Shown: positions 16,532 to 26,034, counted from the first letter of the stretch. The stretch: 64,000 nucleotides of DNA from SYIM01 sp041182885 (GCA_049423065.1 JBMSQB010000003.1:1-64000), one strand, 5' to 3'. Translations and numbers: made by a program. The notes: generated by a model not told the origin, from the letters alone.

Positions 16532-17718
16532 GGATGTTGACCCAAGAACTCGGCGCGCACGGCGCCGGTGTGCTCGCCCAGTCGGGGCACCGGGCCCAGG
16601 GGCCGCGCGGTCGAGGTGGAAAACCGTTGTGCGCGATTCATCTGCGAAGGTTGAGACGCATGGGGCTCATCGGCCCTGTCGACCACTTCCAGGAGGCGGA
16701 CCTGCTCATGGTCGAGCACCTCGCCATAGTCGTTGAATTTCATGGAGATGCCGCCAAACCCGTTGATCCGCGCAGACGCCTCGGCAGCGGTGACGCTCGC
16801 AAACCAGGGCTCGTAGACCTTGCCTGCGGTGTGTCGGCGATCGCCGATATAGATCGTGGATCGCCAGTCGGCGTAGTCAGGATCCTCTGCAAGATGACCC
16901 AGGCCGATCGACTCGATGAAGCGGACCCAGCCGTCGCGGTCGCCGCCCCGGAAGTCGTAGGTCACCTGTCCGTCGGCAGTCTTCCAGCCCACGTCGGGTG
17001 GCCAGCGGGGGCCGTGAAGATGAAACCCCTGCCAGGCATCGGGTTCAACCTGCGCAGCCAGCAGGATCGACTTGAGCGACATCAGCGCCTTGAGGATGGA
17101 CACCCGGATGAGCTGCCCTTGACCGTGCTGGTGGCGGTGCCAGAGCCCGGCGAGCATCGCCTGATGGGCGTGAATCCCGGCACCAACGCCCGCGATTTCA
17201 TAGCCGACCCGGCAAGGGCTGCCGCCCGGTTGTCCGACATAACGCGTGAAGCCCGACATCGCCTGCACCACCAGTTCCGAGCCCGCGTGGTGCTGAAATG
17301 GTCCGCAGTCACCCATGTCGTTGAGATCAACAATCACGAGATGACGATGGCGCGCTGCCAAGGCCGCCCAGTCGATTGCGTGCTCAGCCCGGTCAACGGG
17401 ATCGGCGTGATAGATCACGCCATCGGCCCGCGCAAGGAGCCGATCGAGTTCGACATGCGAGGCAGGATCGCGAAGGTCTGCACAGATGCTTTGCTTGCCG
17501 CGGTTCAGGCCGCAGAACACCGCGGCCGTGTCACCGATCATTGGCGGGCCCCATTCCCGCGCGCGGTCGCCCTCGGGCGGCTCGATCTTGATGACGCGTG
17601 ATCCCAGGTCGGCGAGATGCAGGCCGCAAAACGGTCCTGCCACGCCCTCGGCGATTTCAATGAACGTGAACCGCTCGAAAGAGGGCAGGACCCCCTTGAT
17701 GGGCTGCGCGGGTTGCAC
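16528..17718 (-). CDS. Family III CoA-transferase homologue lacking the catalytic Asp
   Basis: A 396-residue CaiB/BaiF-type protein with the N-terminal DLGSRVIKIEPPEGDRAR signature. Where active members have Asp after a GxPIxD-like segment, this protein reads GYEIAGVGAG with Gly177 at the expected position, so it may be inactive by itself. In the benzylsuccinate system BbsEF, as I recall it, only one of two family III subunits is catalytic. It directly precedes and overlaps the catalytic-type gene, which fits a two-subunit enzyme. The alignment is by eye. Confidence 0.82.
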   Translation of the reverse strand: MQPAQPIKGVLPSFERFTFIEIAEGVAGPFCGLHLADLGSRVIKIEPPEGDRAREWGPPMIGDTAAVFCGLNRGKQSICADLRDPASHVELDRLLARADGVIYHADPVDRAEHAIDWAALAARHRHLVIVDLNDMGDCGPFQHHAGSELVVQAMSGFTRYVGQPGGSPCRVGYEIAGVGAGIHAHQAMLAGLWHRHQHGQGQLIRVSILKALMSLKSILLAAQVEPDAWQGFHLHGPRWPPDVGWKTADGQVTYDFRGGDRDGWVRFIESIGLGHLAEDPDYADWRSTIYIGDRRHTAGKVYEPWFASVTAAEASARINGFGGISMKFNDYGEVLDHEQVRLLEVVDRADEPHASQPSQMNRAQRFSTSTARPLGPVPRLGEHTGAVRAEFLGQHP

Positions 17719-17720
17719 GT

Positions 17721-19448
17721 TCAGGCGCCTCCCTTGCCCAGCGCCCGTTCCAGGCCGACATTGAAGACCAGCCGCGTGCCAATCACCAGAAGAAGCATGA
17801 GCGCGGTCTGGACGACACCGATCGCGGCGGCGAATTGATAGTTGCCTGCGTCCATGTAGTGCCAGGTCAATACCGACAGCACCTGGCTGCGATCAGAGTA
17901 GAGCAGGATGGACGCCGACAGCTCCTTGATGCTCATCAGCATCACAAAAAAGAACACGGCGATGAGCGAGGGCTTGATGAGCGGGATGGTGATTTTCATG
18001 AGCGCTTGAATCGGGCCCGCTCCGGACATCCTCGCGCTTGACTCCAGGTCCTGGTGAATCTGAAGCACCCCAGAGTGCGACACCATGATGCCGTAGGGGA
18101 GAAACTTGGCCACATAGGCGAGAAGCAGGATCCAGATCGACCCGTAGAGTGGCGTCTGAAGATAGGTCCAGAGCAGCCCAATGCCGAAGACCAGCCCCGG
18201 GACTGCGACCGGCAGGACGCCGATAAAGGCGAGTGATCGGGTCGCCGGACCTGGCGCACGGATTTCCGCGTAGCTGATGGCGAGCCCGGCAAGCAGGCAC
18301 AGGGCGCCCGACATCAGACCAAGCATGATGGTGTTGACGACGGCGGTCCGGACGTTTTCGATTCTGAGCACATCGCGATACTGATCAAGCGTGAGCACCT
18401 CCGGCGTGATTACGCCCGAACTGAACTTCATGAAAGAGGAAACGAGCAGAGCGCCGAAGGGAAGGATGTCGGCGCACAACACGTAGAAACCAATCAGGGC
18501 CAGTGCGATGATGGTGCCGCTTCGCCCCAGTCGCAGCGGGCTGCCGCGAAAGCCCTTGCCTGACACGGTCACATAGCGCTCGGACACCCGACTGACCCGA
18601 CGCTGCATCCACACCCCCACTATGGTGACCAGCAGCAGAATCGTGCCGGACGCAGCGGCATGCGCGCGATGCACAGGGAATTGGGTGGAGTCGAGATAGA
18701 TCTTCCAGGGCATGGTGGTGAAACCCGCCGTGGTTCCGATGATGCCGGGGATGGTGTAGAGCTCGGCCGAGAGAATGAAGATCAGCAAGCCCGCCGCAAA
18801 CACCGCGGGCGCCGATACCGGTAGCGTGATCCGGGCAAGCGTCTGCCAGGCCGTGGCACCGGACACCCGTGCGGCCTCTTCAAGCGAGGAATCCACGGTG
18901 CGCAGGCTGCCGGCTGTAAAGAGATAGGCAAACGGCGCGAAGAACAGCGTCATGACCCACACCACGCCGCCGTAGGTCCAGATGTTGGCGAGCGCGGGCG
19001 GCTGATTGATCAGTGTGCCCGCCACTGCGCGCCACGCAACATTCAGAAAGCCGGTCTTCTCCGATCCCAGCGCGATCCAGGCGATCAGGCCTGTGAACGG
19101 CGACAGGAAGAGCGGCATGATGATGAGCGTCTCGAGCGTGCCTTTGAACGGGATGTCGGTTCGGCATACCAGCATCGCCATCAGAACGCCCACCACCAGC
19201 GAAAACGCGGTCACGATCAGCGCCAGCCGGATGGCCTCCCAGAGGGTCTCGAGGTATTCCCACGAGGTGTAGACGTTGATGATGGCCTGCAGGCTGCGTT
19301 CGCTCGACAACCCGATCTTGGTTTCCTTGTAAAAGGCGGCGTCGAAGGTGTAGATGAGCGGCACCACCACGACCAGCGCAACTGCAAGCGCCAGCGCCGC
19401 CCAGGCGGCAATGGCAAGCGGTGATCGGGCGGTGGTGCTGGCAGCCAT
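17721..19448 (-). CDS. ABC transporter permease, fused double unit (FbpB/AfuB type)
   Basis: A 575-residue inner-membrane protein made of two homologous permease halves (about 1-285 and 305-575), together about 12 predicted membrane segments. Each half has an EAA-type loop (EEAARVSGATAWQTLARITLP in the first; ESSARMSGAGPIQALMKITIP in the second). This fused form is typical of Fe3+ / 2-aminoethylphosphonate / small-anion importers of the Fbp class. It lies 27 bases downstream of the binding-protein gene. Context points to an organic substrate rather than iron. Confidence 0.9.
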   Translation of the reverse strand: MAASTTARSPLAIAAWAALALAVALVVVVPLIYTFDAAFYKETKIGLSSERSLQAIINVYTSWEYLETLWEAIRLALIVTAFSLVVGVLMAMLVCRTDIPFKGTLETLIIMPLFLSPFTGLIAWIALGSEKTGFLNVAWRAVAGTLINQPPALANIWTYGGVVWVMTLFFAPFAYLFTAGSLRTVDSSLEEAARVSGATAWQTLARITLPVSAPAVFAAGLLIFILSAELYTIPGIIGTTAGFTTMPWKIYLDSTQFPVHRAHAAASGTILLLVTIVGVWMQRRVSRVSERYVTVSGKGFRGSPLRLGRSGTIIALALIGFYVLCADILPFGALLVSSFMKFSSGVITPEVLTLDQYRDVLRIENVRTAVVNTIMLGLMSGALCLLAGLAISYAEIRAPGPATRSLAFIGVLPVAVPGLVFGIGLLWTYLQTPLYGSIWILLLAYVAKFLPYGIMVSHSGVLQIHQDLESSARMSGAGPIQALMKITIPLIKPSLIAVFFFVMLMSIKELSASILLYSDRSQVLSVLTWHYMDAGNYQFAAAIGVVQTALMLLLVIGTRLVFNVGLERALGKGGA

Positions 19449-19475
19449 GGGGGCTCAGGTGGAAGCGGGCTGCGT

Positions 19476-20546
19476 CTAGCGACCGTGCTCGCGCAGGGTC
19501 TTCGCCCACAGATCGAGATCTTTGGAGAAGTCTCTCTCCCAGCGCTTGACATCAACCGGGTAGACCTCCTTGATGGGCTCGTACCAGCTTTCCTTCACGA
19601 CCGAGCGTTTGTCCTCGATGCCGCTCAGCGTGGTGCGCGAGCCGTACTTGACCTGCAGCACTTCGGCACCCTCCACGCTCATCGACCAGTTCTGAAACAG
19701 CCGTGCGGCGTTCGGGCGTGGCGCGTAGCGCGACACCGCCTGCCAGGAGTTGCCGAACTCAGGTGTGGGTGACGGCCGAACCCAGCGGATCGGTGCGCCT
19801 CGCTGGATGTGTGTGACGCCGATGCCTTCCCAGGTCCAGAAGGTGAAGTCGTGCTCGCCGGCAATCACCCGGTCAAGACCGACCAGGACCTCGCCGTAGA
19901 CGGCGGGCTTTTGCTCGGCCACCTTCTTCAGAAAGTCGGGACCGAATTCCTTGGAAAACTTGGGGTCGAGAAACATGTGCAGGCTGGCATAGCATGCGCC
20001 ACACTTCATGGTGCTGACTGCAAAGCGCCCCTTGAATCGAGGATCGAGCACGCCCTTCCAGCTGGAGGCGAGAATCTTTACCTCTTCCGGCGACACCTTG
20101 TTGACGTTGTAGATGATGGCGTTGTCGGTGGTGTAGTTGGCATAGGCATGCTGCTTCATCCGGAACATCTCGGGAATGCGGTCATGCAGCGGCACCTTCC
20201 AGTCTGCGATGTGACCCTGCTCGATCAGGTCCATCATGCTGGGATAGTCGCTGATGTGAAGAACATCTGCAGAGTGGCGCTTTGCCTGGACTTCCTGCAG
20301 GAAGCGCTGGTACTGCGCAACGCCCACAATGCGCAGGACCTCGACTTTCACCCCGGGGTACTTCTTTTCAAACTCGGCGGCCACCGCCTTCATGGCCTCA
20401 AGTGGCGCGCTTTCATACCAGACCAGTTTGCCCTCGGCTTTGGCCGCTTCATAAAGCTTCGCCTCATCCTGGGGAAAGGTCTGGGCGTATGCGCCGGTGA
20501 GCGCGCTGGCCAACGCCAAGGCGGCTGCGAACAACTTCAATCTCAT
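19476..20546 (-). CDS. ABC transporter periplasmic substrate-binding protein (family 1, FbpA-like)
   Basis: A 356-residue binding protein with a clear signal peptide ending in TGAYAQ. ATG 20546 is chosen over upstream starts because it begins the signal peptide and is preceded by GGGAG. The fold features (KAEGKLVWYES, then VEVLRIVG, later a WTWEG segment) match the ferric-iron class, but I see no adjacent Tyr-Tyr pair of the kind that binds Fe3+ in FbpA. With the permease at 17721 and ATPase at 14283 it forms a complete importer. The ligand is unknown; a carboxylate related to the operon's pathway is the best guess. Confidence 0.88.
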   Translation of the reverse strand: MRLKLFAAALALASALTGAYAQTFPQDEAKLYEAAKAEGKLVWYESAPLEAMKAVAAEFEKKYPGVKVEVLRIVGVAQYQRFLQEVQAKRHSADVLHISDYPSMMDLIEQGHIADWKVPLHDRIPEMFRMKQHAYANYTTDNAIIYNVNKVSPEEVKILASSWKGVLDPRFKGRFAVSTMKCGACYASLHMFLDPKFSKEFGPDFLKKVAEQKPAVYGEVLVGLDRVIAGEHDFTFWTWEGIGVTHIQRGAPIRWVRPSPTPEFGNSWQAVSRYAPRPNAARLFQNWSMSVEGAEVLQVKYGSRTTLSGIEDKRSVVKESWYEPIKEVYPVDVKRWERDFSKDLDLWAKTLREHGR

Positions 20547-20653
20547 ATCGGTCTCCCTTGTTTCGGTTTTATAAGCCGTTGATGGCTGGATACTGAAACC
20601 AGCCGCTTGCTCCATCCTGCCGAACTGCTGAAGGTACCCCCGCAGCGCCTGGC

Positions 20654-21529
20654 TTAGCCACCAAATGCGGTTTCCGCCAGACCGCGGACGCCGGCATCGA
20701 CGGCGAAGAGTCCGCCGGTGAGCGGCTCGCGCTGCAAATCCTGCTCGTTGAGCGTGAGCGTGGAAGTGGTGATGAACATCGTCTGCATGTCGGGCCCGCC
20801 GAAGCACACGCTGGTTGGGCGTTCGCAGGGAACCTCGATTGCGCGGTCTACCTGCCCGTCTGGTGTGAACCGCACGATTCGTCGGCCGTGCACTTCAGCG
20901 ACCCACAGGCCGCCTTCTGCGTCGACGGTGGCGCCATCGGGGCGGCCGGTGAAGCCGCCCCAGTCGACCAGACGGCTGCGCGGACTCGCTGCCCCGCTGA
21001 CGGGATCGATGGTGTAGCGCCAGGTCACCTGTTGCCGCGAATCATTGAAATAGAGCGAGTTGCCATCAGGGCTGAAGCAGGGGCCGTTTGAAATGATGAA
21101 GCCCTGGTCAATGCTGTGAAGGCTCAGGTCGGCGTCGAGTCGGTAAAGGTTCCCGATCGGGTTCTTCACATTTCGATCCATGGTGCCAACCCAGAACCGC
21201 CCCTGGCGGTCGCATTTCCCATCGTTGAAGCGCGATTCACCCAAGGCGAGGCCAGCGGGAGAGAAGGGTCGGGGCGGGGCTCCGGGTTCATCCATGAAGG
21301 CGAGTGTGTTGCGGAAGGCGACCAGCAAGCCACCGCTCGCGCGCAGCACGAACGAACCGATCGGCTTGCCAACATTCCATTGATCGTGGCGTCCGCTGGG
21401 CAATTCGAGTCGGTGCAGGAGCGTTCGAGCGACGTCGATCCAATAGAGCGAGGATTCGGCGGCGTGCCAGACCGGGGATTCACCCAGAACGTCCTTGCAG
21501 TCGACTAGACACTCGGCCGTTCGAATCAT
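20654..21529 (-). CDS. SMP-30/gluconolactonase-family lactone hydrolase
   Basis: A 291-residue six-bladed beta-propeller of the SMP-30/LRE family; characterised members are metal-dependent lactonases or esterases. The N-terminal metal Glu (LGESPVW), the NDGKCDRQGRFWVG segment and the FSPDGNSLYFND segment with its metal Asp are present. ATG 21529 with AAGGGGTGA upstream is preferred over the open frame to 21562. As first gene of the minus-strand run it lies directly behind the best sigma70-like promoter in the region. A lactonase would fit downstream of Baeyer-Villiger chemistry or in ring opening. Confidence 0.87.
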   Translation of the reverse strand: MIRTAECLVDCKDVLGESPVWHAAESSLYWIDVARTLLHRLELPSGRHDQWNVGKPIGSFVLRASGGLLVAFRNTLAFMDEPGAPPRPFSPAGLALGESRFNDGKCDRQGRFWVGTMDRNVKNPIGNLYRLDADLSLHSIDQGFIISNGPCFSPDGNSLYFNDSRQQVTWRYTIDPVSGAASPRSRLVDWGGFTGRPDGATVDAEGGLWVAEVHGRRIVRFTPDGQVDRAIEVPCERPTSVCFGGPDMQTMFITTSTLTLNEQDLQREPLTGGLFAVDAGVRGLAETAFGG

Positions 21530-21570
21530 TACGCTCACCCCTTGACGGAACTTGAAACACAAGCGCCAGG

Positions 21571-21599
21571 AGTATTTGGGGTGGGTGGCGCAGTGTCAA
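21571..21599 (-). promoter_or_regulatory. sigma70-like promoter of the 16-gene catabolic run
   Basis: On the minus strand a perfect TTGACA (21599-21594), a 17-base spacer and AATACT (21576-21571) precede the SMP-30 ATG by about 42 bases. It is the only near-consensus promoter I found for this run, which otherwise has only short gaps. The remainder of the 21530-21725 gap contains the leader of the divergent Bug gene; I saw no clear operator. Confidence 0.55.
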
Positions 21600-21725
21600 A
21601 TCTGTTTGGCTGAATTCGGCACCGCGTTTGTACGGGAAGGTCTTTGGTTGCAGTTGCCTGCCAGCCCCCACACAATAACGACCTTCAAGCGGGATCCTTA
21701 CTCACGGCATTGCAAGGAGATTCTC

Positions 21726-22721
21726 ATGCGTGTTCAGCCCTCACGTCGATCTGCGTTCGCCCGGGTGGCCGCAGTGAGCCTCGGTCTGGGTCTATCAATG
21801 GGCAGCGCCCTGGCGCAGTCGACCTGGCCTGATCGCGCGGTCCGGCTGGTGGTTACAGTAGGCGCGGGCGGTGCGGCAGACACACTGTCACGCAACCTCT
21901 CCAACGGCTTTGCGGGATTCGCAAATGGCCAGCCGCTGGTGGTTGAGAACCGACCTGGAGCGGGCGGCACGATCGCAGCCGGTCTGGTTGCGCGCGAGAA
22001 GCCCGATGGCTACACCCTGTTTCTGGCCGAGGTGGGCCCCAATGCGGTGTCGCATACGCTTGCCAAGCTGCCCTACGATCCGCACACGGCGTTCACGCCC
22101 ATCGTGCATGTCGCCAACCTGCCTGCCGTCATTCTGGTGCGGGCTACGCTCCCCTACAAGACGCTGGACGAGTTCATCGCGGCGGCCAAACAGCAGCCCG
22201 GGAAATTCAACTTTGCGTCGGCCGGGCTGGGCAACTGGACGCATCTGTACATGGCCTACTTCAACAGCCGCGCCGGCATCGATCAGGTCAACATCGTTTA
22301 CAAGTCGGGCGCCGAGATGCTGACCGCCTTGCTTCGCGGCGATGCTGACACCGCAGTCATTACGGTATCGACATCGCTCGCGCAGGTTCGTGAGGGCAAG
22401 GTGCGCCCGCTCGCGGGCGCCGCCGCACGTCCGATGCGGCAGTTGCCCGATGTTCCGGCCGCGGCGCGTTCATTGCCTGGCTTTGATGTGAGCGTCTGGC
22501 ACGGCATCGTCGGCCCGGCCGGCATGGACCCGGCGCTCGTGTCGCGAATCAACGCGGTCTTCAACCAGGTGCTGCAATCGCCGCAGGTGCGCACGGCCAT
22601 CACCGAGGCCCAGTCCGCCGACATCATCGGTGGAACGCCGCAGCAGTTCGATGCCTTCATCAAGGAAGAATTGAAGCGCTGGCCTGAAGTTGTTCGGGCG
22701 GCAGGCATCAAGTCAGAGTAA
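21726..22721 (+). CDS. Bug-family (TctC-like) periplasmic solute receptor
   Basis: A 331-residue tripartite tricarboxylate receptor with a signal peptide ending at SALAQS. ATG 21726 has a strong AAGGAG seven bases upstream, which excludes the earlier in-frame start. Family features include PDRAVRLVVTVGAGGAAD, NRPGAGGTIA and AREKPDGYTL. Bug proteins bind carboxylates or aromatic acids in the periplasm and usually deliver them to TctAB permeases, none of which lie in this window. The stop codon overlaps the next gene's ATG by one base (TAATG). Confidence 0.92.
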   Translation: MRVQPSRRSAFARVAAVSLGLGLSMGSALAQSTWPDRAVRLVVTVGAGGAADTLSRNLSNGFAGFANGQPLVVENRPGAGGTIAAGLVAREKPDGYTLFLAEVGPNAVSHTLAKLPYDPHTAFTPIVHVANLPAVILVRATLPYKTLDEFIAAAKQQPGKFNFASAGLGNWTHLYMAYFNSRAGIDQVNIVYKSGAEMLTALLRGDADTAVITVSTSLAQVREGKVRPLAGAAARPMRQLPDVPAAARSLPGFDVSVWHGIVGPAGMDPALVSRINAVFNQVLQSPQVRTAITEAQSADIIGGTPQQFDAFIKEELKRWPEVVRAAGIKSE

Positions 22722-23593
22722 TGATCATGGATACGCCTGTTCATTTCGAGTCTGCCGGCCTCAAGCTGGCCGGTGTTCTTCACCGCCCCGATGACCTCGC
22801 GCCGGGCGAGCGCCGCGCGGCGCTCATTGTTCTGCACGGCTTCGGCAGCAACAAGAACGGTGGAATCTCGCAGGCTGCCGGGCAGCTTTTTGCGTCGCTC
22901 GGTTACGTCGTGTTGCGCTTTGACATGCGCGGCTGTGGTCAGAGCGAAGGCGTGCGCGGACGGGTCATCTGCCTTGAGCAGGTGGAAGATACCCAGGCCG
23001 CGCTCAACTTCCTTTTAACCCGCGATGAAGTCGATCCCAGCCGGATTGGCGTGATGGGTCACAGCTTTGGTGCGGCGGTGGCGATTTACGCCGCGGGCAT
23101 CGATCCCCGTCTGGCTGTGTGCGTGTCCACCGGTGGCTGGGGCGATGGCGAGAAGAAATTCCGTCGCCAGCACGAGGGCGCCGCCTGGACGAAATTTACC
23201 GACATGATGTCCGAGGGTCGCCGCCGCTTGGCGCTCGGCGAATCAATGATGGTGCCGCGCTACGACATCGTTCCGATTCAGCCGGGCCTTCGCAATCAGC
23301 TTGCTCCGGGTTCCATCACCGAGTTTCCCTATGAGGTGGTGGAGAGCATGTACAACTTTCGCGCCAATGATGTGGTGGGCCGAATCGCGCCGCGGCCGTT
23401 GCTCCTGCTGCATCCGTCCAACGACACGGTCACGCCCACTGAGCAGTCGGTCGACCTGTTCGCGCATGCGGGTCAGCCCACCGATCTGCATCTGTTCGCG
23501 AATACCGACCATTTCCTGCTTGGCGAGGGCAATGCCATGGTCACGGATCTGGTGGCGGCGTGGCTTCGCAAGCATCTGCCCGTTCACGCCTAG
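22721..23593 (+). CDS. Alpha/beta hydrolase
   Basis: A 290-residue alpha/beta-hydrolase with the oxyanion segment LHGFGSNKNG, nucleophile Ser115 in GHSFGAA, a candidate acid Asp in HPSNDTVTP and catalytic His in NTDHFLLGEG. It should hydrolyse an ester, lactone, thioester or C-C bond. There is no signal peptide, so it is cytosolic. It overlaps the preceding Bug gene by one base and a second Bug gene follows at 23620, so the three are one transcription unit. The substrate is not evident. Confidence 0.88.
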   Translation: MIMDTPVHFESAGLKLAGVLHRPDDLAPGERRAALIVLHGFGSNKNGGISQAAGQLFASLGYVVLRFDMRGCGQSEGVRGRVICLEQVEDTQAALNFLLTRDEVDPSRIGVMGHSFGAAVAIYAAGIDPRLAVCVSTGGWGDGEKKFRRQHEGAAWTKFTDMMSEGRRRLALGESMMVPRYDIVPIQPGLRNQLAPGSITEFPYEVVESMYNFRANDVVGRIAPRPLLLLHPSNDTVTPTEQSVDLFAHAGQPTDLHLFANTDHFLLGEGNAMVTDLVAAWLRKHLPVHA

Positions 23594-23619
23594 CCGCCTC
23601 TATTCGGGAGTTCTTACTC

Positions 23620-24603
23620 ATGTCGAACCGACGCCTGCTATCTGGTTTGCTGGTTGCCGTTGGCCTTGTTCTGTCCTGCGGTATGGCAGCGGCGCAGTCC
23701 GCAACCGGCCCTTTTCCGAATCGTCCCATCCGGATCATCGTGCCTTTCGTTCCCGGCGGCACTATTGACGTAGTGACCCGGCTTCTGGCGCGCAATCTGC
23801 AGGAGAGCCTCAAGCAGCCCGTGGTGGTCGACAACCGCGCTGGGGCGGGCGGGGTGGTGGGCGTGGATCATGTGGCGAAGAGCCGGCCTGATGGCTACAC
23901 CCTGGTGCTCAATGCCGCAACGCCCATGGTGACAGTCGTGAGTCTGAGCAGTGCCCCCTATGACATCTTCCGTGACCTGACTGCAGTGGCACGGGTCACC
24001 ACCTTCGACTATGTGCTGGCGGTCAATGCCAAGTCGAGCATCCAGTCAATGCAGGATCTGGTACAGCTGGCGCGCAAAGACCCCGGCAAGCTGAACTATG
24101 CGAGCGCGGGCATGGGTTCCGGCCAGCACATGTATGTCGAGCTCCTGCGCTCAGCCGCCGGCATCCAGATCCAGCACATCCCCTACAAGGGCAATGCGCC
24201 CGCGATGCAGGCGCTTCTGTCGGGCGAGGTTGATCTGCTGTTCGACACCACACTGGGCATGCTTCCCATGGTGCAGGCGGGGCGGCTGCGCCCGCTGCTG
24301 ACCAGCAGCCCCACACCGCTTGCCAGTCTGCCGGCGGTACCGACCATGGACAGCCTGTTTCCCGGGTCGGGCGCACAGGGCTGGCATGGGGTGTTTGCGC
24401 CGGCGGGAACGCCGCGCGAGGTGATCGTCCAGCTCTCGGAAGCGATCAATGCCGCGGTGACCTCGCCCGATATGGCTTCCCGCCTCCGTGAGCTGGGCCT
24501 TGAGCCCTCCGCGCTAGGTGCCGACCCGTTCGCAACGCTGGTCCGGCGCGATTACGAGCGCTGGGGAAAGCTCATCCGGGAAAACAACATCAAGGCTGAC
24601 TGA
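23620..24603 (+). CDS. Bug-family periplasmic solute receptor (second copy)
   Basis: A 327-residue Bug receptor with signal peptide ending GMAAAQS and the typical RIIVPFVPGGTIDVVTR, NRAGAGGVVG and SRPDGYTLV segments. ATG 23620 is preceded by GGGAG and starts the signal peptide, so the longer frame from 23560 is rejected. It differs substantially from the first copy, suggesting a different ligand. It ends 24 bases before the amidohydrolase gene, which supports co-transcription with it. Confidence 0.92.
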   Translation: MSNRRLLSGLLVAVGLVLSCGMAAAQSATGPFPNRPIRIIVPFVPGGTIDVVTRLLARNLQESLKQPVVVDNRAGAGGVVGVDHVAKSRPDGYTLVLNAATPMVTVVSLSSAPYDIFRDLTAVARVTTFDYVLAVNAKSSIQSMQDLVQLARKDPGKLNYASAGMGSGQHMYVELLRSAAGIQIQHIPYKGNAPAMQALLSGEVDLLFDTTLGMLPMVQAGRLRPLLTSSPTPLASLPAVPTMDSLFPGSGAQGWHGVFAPAGTPREVIVQLSEAINAAVTSPDMASRLRELGLEPSALGADPFATLVRRDYERWGKLIRENNIKAD

Positions 24604-24627
24604 CCTCCGCCGCTGGAACCTGTCCCC

Positions 24628-26034
24628 ATGCCGACTCCTCAAGACTGCGACCTTCTGGTCACCGATATCGACTGGCTGATCAGCGTGGATCCCGGGCGCC
24701 GGGTGATTCGCGATGCAGCGCTCGCCGTTCAGGGGGGCCGGTTTGTCGCGGTAGGCAAATCGGACGCGCTTCGCGCACAGTGGCAGCCTCGCACATCGGT
24801 CAGCGCACGCGGCTGCGTGGTCACGCCCGGGCTGATCGACAACCATCTGCACGCGTCGTTTCAGCTGTCGCGGGGGCTCGCAGATGAAGCGAACGCGCAG
24901 CAGTTTCTGTTCGAGCACATGTATCCGTATGAGGCGGCAAACACGCGCGAAGACGTTGAAGTCAGCTCGGCGTTCGCCGCCCTGGAGCTGCTGCGGCATG
25001 GGGTGACCTGCTTTACCGATCCCGGCAACTATCACCCCGACGCCACGATCGCCAGCGTGATGTCAACCGGCATGCGGCTTGTGGCTGCATGTTCCTGCTT
25101 CGACAAGACCCGATCGGTGATGGGGCTGTTGCCCGCCAGCATGATCGAGTCCACCGAGGCCTGTCTGGAGAAAACCGAAGCCCTGTTCGAGCGCTATCTT
25201 GGGCGTCACCATGGACGGCTCACGCTGTCTGCGTCGTTTCGCGGCATGAACAACGCGAGCGATGAACTCATCACCGGGTTGAAAGATCTCGCGAACAGGC
25301 ATCAGGTCAAGCTCCAGACCCATGCCTGCTTCAGTTACCAGACGCATGATGCGAGCCTGGCTGCATCAGGCAAGGCCGAGATCGAGCGCCTGGAGGCCCT
25401 GGGCGTGCTCGACGAAAACATGATCCTGGTTCACTCGGGATGGCTGGAGCCCCAGGAACTCGCGCTACTGGTCAAGCGCAAACCCACGCTGGTCTGCAGT
25501 CCCTCCTCGTCGCTCCACAACGGCTACGGCTACATGTCGGTGGGCAAGCATCCGGAACTGATGGCGATGGGTGTCAATGTCAGCCTGGGGTCCGACCATG
25601 CAAGCTCGGGCGTGGTCGACATGACGCAGGAAATGCGGATGGCCGCCTGCCTGTACAAGGAGGTGCGGATGAATCCGCGCGTGATGCCGCCAGAACTCGC
25701 CGTGGAGATGGCGACCATCAACGGCGCGCGCGGGGTGGGCCTGGAAAACCGTATTGGCTCGATTGAAGTGGGCAAGGAAGCCGACTTCGTGTTGTTTGAC
25801 GCCATGCAGCCCGAGTGGCAGCCGCTTTACAACCCAGTTTCGAATCTGGTCTACAGCGCAACGGGGAGCAGCGTTCGTGATGTGTTCGTCGCGGGCGAGC
25901 AGGTGCTGAAAGACGGGCGCCTCACCCGTGTGGACCATGACGCACTCATGCGGCAGGTGGGTGACGCCTCGCGGCGTATCGCCTCGCGGCTGGACATGAA
26001 AAAACTCCTGAAAGGGCTGTGGCCGGTCAGCTGA
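24628..26034 (+). CDS. Amidohydrolase-superfamily protein (cytosine/guanine deaminase-like, COG0402 type)
   Basis: A 468-residue metal-dependent hydrolase of the amidohydrolase superfamily. The HxH metal motif is at His73/His75 (DNHLHAS); further ligands are seen in LQTHACFSYQTH, ILVHSGW and the Asp of SLGSDHASSG. The AtzA/TrzN/SsnA branch acts on deaminations and dechlorinations of N-heterocycles, so deamination or ring hydrolysis is likely. It is last in the plus-strand Bug/hydrolase unit and its end overlaps the convergent D-aminoacylase gene by 8 bases. Confidence 0.87.
   Translation: MPTPQDCDLLVTDIDWLISVDPGRRVIRDAALAVQGGRFVAVGKSDALRAQWQPRTSVSARGCVVTPGLIDNHLHASFQLSRGLADEANAQQFLFEHMYPYEAANTREDVEVSSAFAALELLRHGVTCFTDPGNYHPDATIASVMSTGMRLVAACSCFDKTRSVMGLLPASMIESTEACLEKTEALFERYLGRHHGRLTLSASFRGMNNASDELITGLKDLANRHQVKLQTHACFSYQTHDASLAASGKAEIERLEALGVLDENMILVHSGWLEPQELALLVKRKPTLVCSPSSSLHNGYGYMSVGKHPELMAMGVNVSLGSDHASSGVVDMTQEMRMAACLYKEVRMNPRVMPPELAVEMATINGARGVGLENRIGSIEVGKEADFVLFDAMQPEWQPLYNPVSNLVYSATGSSVRDVFVAGEQVLKDGRLTRVDHDALMRQVGDASRRIASRLDMKKLLKGLWPVS

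Noticed and set aside
19476..20546. Ferric iron transport as the role of the Fbp-type importer
   Set aside because: No Tyr-Tyr iron motif was seen in the binding protein, and the genes are embedded in a CoA-dependent catabolic operon.
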